Positions 24,323 to 31,998 of a stretch of DNA of 64,000 bases are shown piece after piece. Source of the stretch: Paludibacteraceae bacterium (GTDB lineage Bacteria > Bacteroidota > Bacteroidia > Bacteroidales > Paludibacteraceae); assembly GCA_017551025.1 (NCBI GenBank), contig JAFZNG010000023.1:1-64000 (forward strand), in the 5' to 3' direction. Position 1 is the first letter of the stretch, and every line of letters begins with the position of its first letter. Under the pieces are notes generated by a model. That model was not told the DNA's origin and made no database searches. It was given only the letters and a program-made list of their open reading frames with translations. Both the position numbers and the translations under genes were made by a program.

Positions 24323-24377
24323 AGACGACAAGCATTCAAAGACAAGCATTCAAAAAATTCAAACACGACAAGCATTC
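24323..24377. repeat. GAATGCTTGT repeat cluster, right inverted copy
   Basis: This 55-bp segment is the exact reverse complement of 271-325. Together with the adjacent inverted rpsA tail it forms the right arm of a large inverted repeat around the 24-kb block. Confidence 0.85.
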
Positions 24378-24419
24378 TTTTTATATTTTCTCTTCTCTAA
24401 ATGCTGTGAAAGCAGAGGA

Positions 24420-24660
24420 TTATTCCTCGTCTTTCTTAGCAGCCTTCTTGGTAGCTTTCTTTGCGGGCTTCTCCTCAGCCTCCATAGAAGCTTTCAGTTC
24501 TGCCAGAGCGGAAAGGTCACCGAGCGGTCTTCTCCACCTTCGGCATCTCTACCTGCGGCTCCTCCGGTTTAGCGGCCTTCTTAGCTGCCTTAGCCGGAGC
24601 CTCTTTTGCACCTCCTCCCCTGTACGAGCGCGAACCGAGGATACACTTAGCGTCACGGTT
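24420..24660 (-). pseudogene. Frameshifted inverted fragment of the rpsA 3' end
   Basis: Read on the minus strand from about 24660, the segment gives VNRDAKCILGSR, a divergent stretch, then EAPAKAAKKAAKPEEPQVEM. Before TLGDLS it loses two bases relative to the copies at 1-207 and 25,483, so the frame breaks to KTAR and stop, while the DNA homology continues to the shared TAATCC at 24420. No start or S1 domain precedes it. It is a dead fragment produced by duplication and inversion. Confidence 0.8.
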
Positions 24661-24892
24661 TACCCACCCCCTCCAACGCATTCACCCACGCTATCCATCC
24701 GCACTTCACTCAATCACCTTGAACGGCAGTTCGTCGCCAACATCCCCTGCGCGATAAAAAAAGAGAAAAAACACCACCCCAACCCCAACAAAAAATGGGT
24801 TCTTCCTTCTATTCAATCGGAGTTCGTACTACTCACAGTCTATTTATTCATATGGTTCTTCCGTTTAATATGGTGTTCTCTCCGTTCACGTC

Positions 24893-24980
24893 TGGCTTGG
24901 TCCTTACTTGGTCCCCAAGAATAGCTTGTATAAATTTACTTGGTCCTTTTTAGTTTTCACTTGATCCTTTTTATACAAGC
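24893..24980. repeat. Iteron-like CTTGGTCC repeats with an 11-bp inverted repeat
   Basis: CTTGGTCC or CTTGATCC occurs four times; the last two are within 15-nt direct repeats (24938-24952, 24959-24973; ACTTGRTCCTTTTTA). They are enclosed by GCTTGTATAAA (24924-24934) and TTTATACAAGC (24970-24980). The rest of 24,981-25,155 is AT-rich and holds nothing I recognise. Confidence 0.45.
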
Positions 24981-25155
24981 CCCTCTATACTCTCAAATAA
25001 ACGATTTTTAGTAATTAGTACGGGAACAAGTTCCCATTTTTGGTCATCTACGCGGCTCCCCATGCCGCATACTACGCAATAATCGACTACCACGCTCACA
25101 ACACCGCTCTCACGCCCACTAACAGCAGCAAAATTAAATTAAAAACGCACTTTTT

Positions 25156-25228
25156 CTTGCATATGTGCAAAAAAAGCAGTACCTTTGCACCCGAAAGTGT
25201 TATGAGGCTTTATAGAGAAAGCCTATAG
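25156..25228 (+). promoter_or_regulatory. Promoter followed by an 8-codon frame and hairpin
   Basis: CTTG (25156-25159) and TACCTTTG (25180-25187) spaced by 20 bp form a canonical promoter. An ATG at 25202 opens MRLYRESL and stop at 25228, which also forms AGGCTTT / AAAGCCT. No gene follows for 800 bp, so the product may be a small RNA or a relic leader. From 25,229 to 25,482 only GTTCTTATC-type repeats are seen. Confidence 0.45.
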
Positions 25229-25482
25229 ACCTTTGATTTATTGAAGAATAGTGCCACCGCTATAAACTGCGAATAAAAAACGGAAGAACCATATTAGAAG
25301 GAAGAACCCATTTTTAGTTTTTCTCTTTTTTGACGAACTTTAATAAGGATTTTCTGCCTGTTTAATATGCCGTTCAAAGGTGAGAGTTCTTATCCCTTCG
25401 GGAACGATTGAGTTCTTATCTCGGCAAGCCTCGAACGATTATTTCCCGCCACCCTCGCATTTATACCACCCACGGCGACTAA

Positions 25483-25734
25483 ATTTTCAACCGTGACGCT
25501 AAGCGTATCCTCGTTTCGCACCTCCGCACATGGGAGGAGCGCAAAGAGGCTCCGGCTAAGGCAGCTAAGAAGGCCGCTAAACCGGAGGAGCCGCAGGTAG
25601 AGATGCCGAAGGTTGAGAAAACCACTCTCGGTGACCTTTCTGCTCTGGCAGAACTGAAAGCTTCTATGGAAGCCGAGGAGAAGCCCGCTAAGAAGGCTAC
25701 CAAGAAAGCCGCAAAGAAAGAGGACGCTGAGTAA
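25483..25734 (+). pseudogene. Third copy of the rpsA 3' end (direct, 5'-truncated)
   Basis: An in-frame TAA at 25480 is followed by IFNRDAKRILVSHLRTWEER and then the whole S1-type tail to a TAA at 25732. Differences from 1-207 are mostly at third codon positions (GCC/GCT, GTC/GTT, AAG/AAA), plus one extra codon near the end. That pattern shows both copies spent time in functional genes. The fragment has no start or S1 domains here. It is followed by the same type of terminator as copy one. It could be a displaced 3' end left by integration of the 25-kb block into rpsA. Confidence 0.75.
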
Positions 25735-25740
25735 TCCTTT

Positions 25741-25815
25741 TTAACGGTTATCGGTGACCGGTTATCGGTTATCGGTACAAAAAGAGAAGGACATCCGTTT
25801 GGGTGTCCTTCTTCT
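25741..25815 (+). terminator. Heptamer repeat and terminator after the third rpsA copy
   Basis: Units CGGTTAT / CGGTGAC / CGGTTAT / CGGTTAT (25745-25776, 7 nt) are followed by the stem GAAGGACA / TGTCCTTC (25786-25793 with 25804-25811) and a T-rich run. The stem equals the rpsA terminator at 233; the heptamers are absent there. Confidence 0.75.
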
Positions 25816-25946
25816 ATTGAGAGGTAGCTATTGATAGGTAATTGATACGATATTGATAGGTAATTGATACGGTCACTCAAGAGGGGCGATTTCGAAGGCA
25901 AAGGTACAACCTTTTATTGATAATAGGTAAAAAAACGCGCGTGCGC

Positions 25947-25977
25947 TTGCGTATGTGCGATTTTTTTTGTACCTTTG
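25947..25977 (+). promoter_or_regulatory. Promoter of the outer-membrane protein gene
   Basis: TTG (25947-25949) and TACCTTTG (25970-25977) with 20 bp between, followed by CAC. The predicted start is about 40 nt before the ATG at 26021. Confidence 0.8.
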
Positions 25978-26020
25978 CACGCAAATTCGTGCGAAGCATA
26001 TATTTAAAGAATAATATACA

Positions 26021-26875
26021 ATGAAAAAGACATTTTGGCTGATGGCAATGGTGCTGCTTGGTGCCGGCGCAATGATGGCTCAAGAGGCAGATCCTATCGC
26101 TACCGGCGTAGGAGGAGTAGCAACGATTGCGGGCGAGGTACAAGCGCCTGAGTATACGGCAGACAGTACGGCCGAACAAGCGGCAGCGGACACTACCGCC
26201 GCGAAACCGATTCCGGTATGGAAGCAGAAGCTCTACTACGGCTACAACTTCGACATCTATTACCACCACGACACCCGTAATCATACAAAGGAGAACGGCT
26301 GGTCGATATCGGTAGAACCCGAAATAGGATGGCGACTGAAAGAACGCGTCTATATGGGTCTGCGCTTCGGCGGTAGCTATCAGGACACCTATACGACCTA
26401 CAGCTACGAGGCCCTGGACGGCAGCACCAAGACGGAAGACCTGCGTGTGCGTCAGGGCAGCTGGAGCGTCACGCCATACATGCGATACCGGCTGAAGACC
26501 CTATTCAACGACAAAGTAGGAATCTGGCTGGAAGCCCACCTATACACGGGTATGGAATTTCCGAACGTAGCAAGCGGTTCGGTGGCCGGTACCGACTACG
26601 AAGGACTGAAACACAGCATCATATACGGTGCACAGGTGTCGCCGGTAATCACCTACCAGTTCAACCGCAAGAAGTCGTTCCAGATCTTCTTCTCGATCCT
26701 GAGTCTCGGCTACAGCGGCACGACCTTCTGCTACGAAGATTCCCTGACCGGTGCGCGTCATAACGAATATACCAACGACGTAATTGTCTTCTCGGGCAAA
26801 CTGCGCAACCTGATTGCCAACCAGTTCACGCCCGGCCTGTACGGACTGAAGATAGGTGTGCAGAGGAGCTTCTGA
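26021..26875 (+). CDS. Outer-membrane beta-barrel protein
   Basis: The 284-residue product has a signal peptide (about 1-20, ending MMA-Q), an acidic Ala/Thr linker (about 21-65), and then alternating aromatic/polar strands (YGYNFDIYYHHDTR, WSISVEPEIGWRL, VYMGLRFGGSYQDTY, SVTPYMRYRL, GIWLEAHLYTGMEF) ending in LYGLKIGVQRSF. A C-terminal Phe is the usual barrel-closing signal recognised by the BAM machinery. Substrate or role is unknown. The gene has its own promoter. The next gene begins after a 32-nt AT heptamer spacer. Confidence 0.78.
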   Translation: MKKTFWLMAMVLLGAGAMMAQEADPIATGVGGVATIAGEVQAPEYTADSTAEQAAADTTAAKPIPVWKQKLYYGYNFDIYYHHDTRNHTKENGWSISVEPEIGWRLKERVYMGLRFGGSYQDTYTTYSYEALDGSTKTEDLRVRQGSWSVTPYMRYRLKTLFNDKVGIWLEAHLYTGMEFPNVASGSVAGTDYEGLKHSIIYGAQVSPVITYQFNRKKSFQIFFSILSLGYSGTTFCYEDSLTGARHNEYTNDVIVFSGKLRNLIANQFTPGLYGLKIGVQRSF

Positions 26876-26877
26876 GA

Positions 26878-26903
26878 AATTAAAAATTAAAAATTAAAAA
26901 TTC
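26878..26903. repeat. AAATTAA heptamer spacer
   Basis: ATTAAAA units (7 nt) repeated nearly four times separate the barrel gene from the TamB-type gene, whose TTG start (26908) lies directly after it. Confidence 0.85.
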
Positions 26904-26907
26904 AGAG

Positions 26908-29900
26908 TTGAAGGCGAAGAAACTCCTTTGGGTCATACCGCTGGGTGTGATAGGCACGCTGATGGGACTCGTACTCCTGCTGCTCATAGTCGTAGGATGC
27001 GTGATCTATGTGCCCTCGCTCCGGAAAGCGGTGCTGGAGAAAGGCCTTCAGGTCGCCAACGAGCAAACCACCTGGGATATCGACCTGGGCGACATCTACC
27101 TCTCACCTTTCCATCACTCGCCGATGGTGCTTTATCGCGCCTATAAAGGCGAATCAGACCTGCCGCTGGAGGTCAGCATCGACAGCCTGTTTGTCGGTCA
27201 TCGGGGCGTGGATACGCTGCTTTGCGTTCAATCGTTACGATTGAATGCAATTGCGAAGACGGGTGACGGGTTACCGGTTACGGAGAAAGACCTTCTCGCC
27301 CTGCCGATAGATGTTGAGCAGTTGCTGCTGGAGCAAGCCACCTTCCACTCCGACTCGATGATTGCCGCCGTAGGCATCGATGCCATCATCGGTCATCTGG
27401 CGGTACGTAGTCCGGAGTTGAATATTGCCAAAGGCAAATACCCGCTCCACGACCTGCGGCTCTACGACACCTACGTAGGCATCGACCTTAGAGATACCCC
27501 ACCCGACACGACGGCACAGGACACCACGCCCATGCTGATGGCTTTTGACGTGCCGAACGGCGAGATACGCCGCTTGCGTTTTGTGCTCACGCCTCTCGGC
27601 ATGGATATCCGCACCGACACCCTATCGACAAATACCCTGGCAGACGTTGGCGGCAACCGGTATGACGTGCGTCGCATCGCTATCGGCCGTACGCGTTTTG
27701 CGTTGGGCGATTTCTCCCTGCCGGTAGATACACTCCACGGCAGCGTATGCGTCGATCTGGACAAGAACCTGATAACCAGCCAAGACCTGCATGCTCGCGT
27801 AGATACGTTGGGTGCACAAGCCGACCTCACGGCCGTGGCGCTCAACCTGGAATCGATGCGTGCCGACGTAGCGGGTGATGCCGCTTACCAGGGTTCGATA
27901 GTGCACGTAGCGGGTTATTACGACATAGACGATGCCGCCTATGACATCGATGCCGACATACGGCGCGTGAACGTGCGTCCGTTCCTAAAGAGCAGTCCGG
28001 AAATAGCCCTCTCGGGTACGCTTCATGCCGAGGGACAAGGTATCGATATCCACTCGCCTGCCATGCGGAGCAAGGTACGACTGCGCATGCGCGACTGCCG
28101 TTACGGCACGATAGACGCTTCGGGTCTGCAACTCGATGCCACCCTGGCTCAGCAAGCCGTAAACGGCAAGTTGCACTTGCCGGTAAGGATGACGGGTGAC
28201 GGGTTACGGGTGACGGGAGAGACAGATCACGAGTTCCGGGTAGCGGACTTCATGCACCCGGAGCGGATGCAAGCGGAGCTCCACTCGCTCATTCACCTCT
28301 CCGAAGGACGGTACAACGATATCGATATCTCGGGCACCGATCTGGACCTGAGCGCCACGATGCAGACGGCAAGCGGCAGGTTGCACCTGCCGGTAACGGT
28401 GAGCGGTGAGGGGTTAGCGGTGAGAGGGGAGACGGAGCACACGTTCCGGGTAGCGGACTTCATGCACCCGGAGCGGATGCAAGCAGAGCTGCATAGCGAA
28501 CTAAACGACGTAGCGGCACAGCTCAGCGGCGAAGCGTATGAAGTAGATCACCTGACGCTCGACTTCCAGACCGGAGAGACCACCTCGCTCGACCTGGCGA
28601 CGCAAGGACTGCGCGTAGATGCAGCCAGTCCTATGCACGTACTCCAATTGGTAGAGCAAGTACAGCCTCTCATGAACGCCATAAGCGACACAGCCCTTAT
28701 TGCGGCCATCACCTCGCTCAGCGACCTGAATCAACTGGATCGATTGCGCCGCTTGATACCCGATCTCACGGCGAACATACGGCTCACCAAAGGCAGTCCT
28801 GCACAAAAGATCATCGATGGCATGGGACTGGATATCCGGGAAGTGGATCTGGCGCTCGCATCGAACGAGCAGCATACCGACCTTACGCTGGATGCCTCGA
28901 TACCCGAGATCAGTCATCCGGAAGACAGCACCGCGCTACGCCTGCCTGCCGCCCGAGCCGGACTGCGTATCGCGATGAGAGACGGCAGCACATGGGCTTC
29001 GCTCACTGCCGACAGCCGCCTAACTGACGGCGCGATGGCGCTACACGGACTAAGCACGGATGCCCAGCTGTGGTTTGACCTGGAGCGAACGGGCAACGAA
29101 CTGCGCGGAGCGGGAAAACTGACGATGGACGAGTTGCAGTTTGGCGAGATGGACCTGGGTAGCCGTTGCGTAGATATCGATATCAATCCCTCGGAACTGC
29201 ATGCCCAGGCGCTACGAGCTGATGTACAACTCGACGACCTGCCGCTGGATCTGGCAGACAGCATTATCCGGATGGCCGATCTGGACCTGAGCGGCACGAT
29301 ACGTGCCCGCGCTACGGCGGACGGACTGCCTCATCAGCTCGACCTCTCAGCGGAGGTGCTACCGCTCCAAGTATCGGCCTTGTACAAGCCCTATAACGTA
29401 CAGCTCAGTCTGGGCGAGACGCCGATCGTGATGCAGCACAACAAAGTGGATTTCAACGGCCTGCCTATCTACGGTGCCGACAGTACGTACCTGGCTTTGA
29501 GCGGCGGACTGGACCTGAACAGCATGCGGCTGGACGTCACGCTCGAAGCCGACAGTTTTGCGCCGACCAAGCTGGTTAGGAACGGTCCGATACCCGTCTA
29601 TGGCGATCTGGCTACCGACATACGAGGTACCGTCACGGGTGCGCTGGACAGCATCCTGGCCGACGTCAATGTGACCATCCTGCCGACGACGGATATCACC
29701 TACCCCATCGACCGAAAGAACCTGGCACAAGTAAAACCGCACGGCACGGTCAATGTGCGTTATGCCCTGACCGATAAGGATCCGCTCCGTTTAGGCGGAC
29801 AGATCAACGTAGATGACGGCTTTATCCGCTATTCGCCCAAGGCCTATCCGATCATGCCGTTCCACGTAGATTCGGGCAGTCATGTGGCCTTCGACGGCCC

Positions 29901-31926
29901 TATCGGCCGCACACGGCTCGCCATCTCGGCCTCGCAGAAAGTAAAAGCCGATGTGCAGTCGCAAGGCGAAGAGACACGCCGCGTAGATTTCCGAACCGGC
30001 GTACGGGTGAATGGCGTGGTGGATTCCATCGGACTGAACGCCATAGGCTTCTTCCTCGAAGCACCTGAGGACGAGACCATCACGCGCGAACTCGCCTCGC
30101 TGGATGAGGAGACACGCGAAGGACTGGCAGCCACCTTGCTGGCTACGGGTATGTACGTAGGCGAGAGCAACGTAGCACAACACGAGAGCGGCTATGCGAT
30201 GTCTGCTATCATCAACAGTCGTATCAATGCCGCATTGGCTAATTCCAAAGCGGGCAAGGTGATCGATATCGACTTCAGCAACGCCCAAACAGAGCATGTG
30301 GGCGGCAAGACAAACGACATGAATATCACGATCAGCAAGTCGTTCTTCCACGACCGATTCCGCCTCACGATAGGCTCGACGCTGACGGATAATCCGGAGG
30401 TGAACCAGACGAGCGGTCTGCTGAGCAACCTCTCGGCCGAATACAAACTGACCAAGGACGGCAACGTGCTGCTGCGTGCGTTTGCAGACCGCGACTACAA
30501 CAACGTGCTGGAAGGCGAACTCTACAAAACCGGTATCGGTGTACGGGCATTGAAGGACTGGCGGCGAACCGAGCTGTACCGCGGCGATAGCATCACACGC
30601 ACCTATAGTCTGACGGCGGATGCCGGCGTAGCGTATCGTTCGAACAACAGTATCGGTCCGGATCTGACGCTCAAGTCGTCGATCAAGAATCTGCTGGGGC
30701 ACGGCGAGACCTTCACGATCAAAGGCAACGGTGCCTATTACTGGGCGCTACGCAACCGTCATCCGGGTGATCCGAAGAAAACCGACACGTATAAACTCGG
30801 TGCGACAGCCAGCCTCATCTTCCCCTACCTGCACTGGTTGGGCGACCATAATCCGGAAGGCGACACGCGTTATATGCTCGGCTATCAGTACGAGAACATA
30901 GCGGGCGGATACGGCGTACACAAACTGACCGGTTCGTTCACCTACTTTATCCGTAGTTCGCGCTATATTACCCACGCCTTCACGCCGTTCTCGCTATCGG
31001 TAGTGATGATGAAGGCGGAGTCGGACAGTCTGCTCAACAAAGCAGCCGAGTTCCCGCAACTCATCAAGGTGATCGCCGGCAACGAGTTCGTACCCTCGAT
31101 CGGCTATACCTTCACCTACAACGACTATCGCGCACAACGAACCGTCAACACGATGTTCGAACTGGGCATCAAGGAGTCGGGCAACCTCATCAACGCCCTG
31201 TATTGCGCCTTCGGACACAAATGGGACGAAGCGAACAAAAAACTCGGGTCGGTAACCTTCAACCAGTTCGTCAAGATGAACATGGAGTTGCGCAACCGCT
31301 TCAACATCACGGATCAAGTCTGTATCGCTACGCGGCTCTATGCCGGTGCGAATATCCCGCTCGGCAACTCGTATGTCGCTCCCTTATCGGAAGGCTTCTA
31401 TGCCGGCGGACCGAACAACATGCGTAGCGCTTCGCCCTATGCCTACGGACCGGGTAATTTCTACTCGGAGAAATACAACCAGAACTTCTTCCACGCCGGA
31501 GATGTCAAACTGGAAGCCAATTTTGAGTTGCGTTTCCCGATTGTATGGAAACTCTACGGAGCGGCCTTCCTGGATGCCGGTAACGTATGGAACTGGTACA
31601 GTGCGGACAATCTATTCAAAGACGCAGGCTATACGGACTATGTCAACCAGCTGCAGCTGCGTACGGAGCTGTACGACGGTATCATAGATAATCCGGAACT
31701 GCTCAAGCAGATAGCCCTCGGAACGGGTGCGGGTCTGCGTCTGGACCTCGACGGACTGGTGATACGTCTGGACCTGGGTGTGGCGATTCATGCCCCGTAC
31801 CAGACCTACAAGTACGATAAGAAAACCTGGCAACCTGACAAGTCGCAACCCATCAACACGTACTTTAATATCCCGTCCGCAATGGATGCCATCCGAGTCA
31901 ACTTCGGTATAGGATATCCGTTCTAA
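26908..31926 (+). CDS. TamB fused to a TamL/TamA-type Omp85 barrel
   Basis: The 1,672-residue protein combines the two halves of the TAM machinery. Residues about 1-35 are an inner-membrane anchor, about 40-1215 a long beta-rich TamB body. The DUF490-type end has FFHDRFRLTIGSTLTDNP and LSAEYKLTKDGNVLLRAFAD. Residues about 1235-1672 look like an Omp85 barrel: YAGGPNNMRSASPYAYGPG (the RGF-loop region, with R-S replacing R-G), VKLEANFELRFPI, AAFLDAGNVWNW, LGTGAGLRLDLDGLVIRLDL and a final GIGYPF. No POTRA domains are present. TamB normally bridges the periplasm to a separate TamA/TamL. The only in-frame start is a TTG. Heptamer repeats lie in frame at 27258-27283, 28191-28217 and 28391-28430, and a 70-residue tandem duplication begins near residues 422 and 492. 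Confidence 0.85.
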   Translation: MKAKKLLWVIPLGVIGTLMGLVLLLLIVVGCVIYVPSLRKAVLEKGLQVANEQTTWDIDLGDIYLSPFHHSPMVLYRAYKGESDLPLEVSIDSLFVGHRGVDTLLCVQSLRLNAIAKTGDGLPVTEKDLLALPIDVEQLLLEQATFHSDSMIAAVGIDAIIGHLAVRSPELNIAKGKYPLHDLRLYDTYVGIDLRDTPPDTTAQDTTPMLMAFDVPNGEIRRLRFVLTPLGMDIRTDTLSTNTLADVGGNRYDVRRIAIGRTRFALGDFSLPVDTLHGSVCVDLDKNLITSQDLHARVDTLGAQADLTAVALNLESMRADVAGDAAYQGSIVHVAGYYDIDDAAYDIDADIRRVNVRPFLKSSPEIALSGTLHAEGQGIDIHSPAMRSKVRLRMRDCRYGTIDASGLQLDATLAQQAVNGKLHLPVRMTGDGLRVTGETDHEFRVADFMHPERMQAELHSLIHLSEGRYNDIDISGTDLDLSATMQTASGRLHLPVTVSGEGLAVRGETEHTFRVADFMHPERMQAELHSELNDVAAQLSGEAYEVDHLTLDFQTGETTSLDLATQGLRVDAASPMHVLQLVEQVQPLMNAISDTALIAAITSLSDLNQLDRLRRLIPDLTANIRLTKGSPAQKIIDGMGLDIREVDLALASNEQHTDLTLDASIPEISHPEDSTALRLPAARAGLRIAMRDGSTWASLTADSRLTDGAMALHGLSTDAQLWFDLERTGNELRGAGKLTMDELQFGEMDLGSRCVDIDINPSELHAQALRADVQLDDLPLDLADSIIRMADLDLSGTIRARATADGLPHQLDLSAEVLPLQVSALYKPYNVQLSLGETPIVMQHNKVDFNGLPIYGADSTYLALSGGLDLNSMRLDVTLEADSFAPTKLVRNGPIPVYGDLATDIRGTVTGALDSILADVNVTILPTTDITYPIDRKNLAQVKPHGTVNVRYALTDKDPLRLGGQINVDDGFIRYSPKAYPIMPFHVDSGSHVAFDGPIGRTRLAISASQKVKADVQSQGEETRRVDFRTGVRVNGVVDSIGLNAIGFFLEAPEDETITRELASLDEETREGLAATLLATGMYVGESNVAQHESGYAMSAIINSRINAALANSKAGKVIDIDFSNAQTEHVGGKTNDMNITISKSFFHDRFRLTIGSTLTDNPEVNQTSGLLSNLSAEYKLTKDGNVLLRAFADRDYNNVLEGELYKTGIGVRALKDWRRTELYRGDSITRTYSLTADAGVAYRSNNSIGPDLTLKSSIKNLLGHGETFTIKGNGAYYWALRNRHPGDPKKTDTYKLGATASLIFPYLHWLGDHNPEGDTRYMLGYQYENIAGGYGVHKLTGSFTYFIRSSRYITHAFTPFSLSVVMMKAESDSLLNKAAEFPQLIKVIAGNEFVPSIGYTFTYNDYRAQRTVNTMFELGIKESGNLINALYCAFGHKWDEANKKLGSVTFNQFVKMNMELRNRFNITDQVCIATRLYAGANIPLGNSYVAPLSEGFYAGGPNNMRSASPYAYGPGNFYSEKYNQNFFHAGDVKLEANFELRFPIVWKLYGAAFLDAGNVWNWYSADNLFKDAGYTDYVNQLQLRTELYDGIIDNPELLKQIALGTGAGLRLDLDGLVIRLDLGVAIHAPYQTYKYDKKTWQPDKSQPINTYFNIPSAMDAIRVNFGIGYPF
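28171..28590 (+). repeat. 210-bp tandem duplication inside the TamB-type gene
   Basis: The segment from LHLPV through FRVADFMHPERMQAELHS recurs 210 bp (70 codons) later; the stretch around 28221-28270 and 28431-28480 is almost identical. Each copy contains its own GGGTGAC/GCGGTGAG heptamer run at the same place, so the repeat tract predates or travelled with the duplication. Confidence 0.8.
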
Positions 31927-31928
31927 AA

Positions 31929-31981
31929 AGTTGAGAGTTGAGAGTTGAGAGTTGAGAGATGAGAGATGAGAGTTGAGAGAT
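31929..31981. repeat. AGAGTTG heptamer spacer
   Basis: Seven units of GTTGAGA/GATGAGA (7 nt) fill the space between the TamB-type gene and the transporter. An ATTATAA run follows up to the ATG at 31999. Confidence 0.9.
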
Positions 31982-31998
31982 AAAATTATAAATTATAA

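Larger units (their letters stand above)
24791..25315. repeat. 525-bp segment bounded by nested inverted repeats
   Basis: A perfect 20-bp inverted repeat (24791-24810 with 25296-25315; core TGGGTTCTTCCTTCT) encloses a second perfect 14-bp pair (24850-24863 with 25281-25294; ATATGGTTCTTCCG). No transposase or convincing gene lies inside. It may be a non-autonomous element or a decayed remnant. It lies between the second and third rpsA fragments. Confidence 0.6.

Noticed and set aside
24406..24924. 172-codon plus-strand frame across the inverted rpsA fragment
   Set aside because: It is the complement of the rpsA tail and continues through the inverted-repeat segment without domain character.
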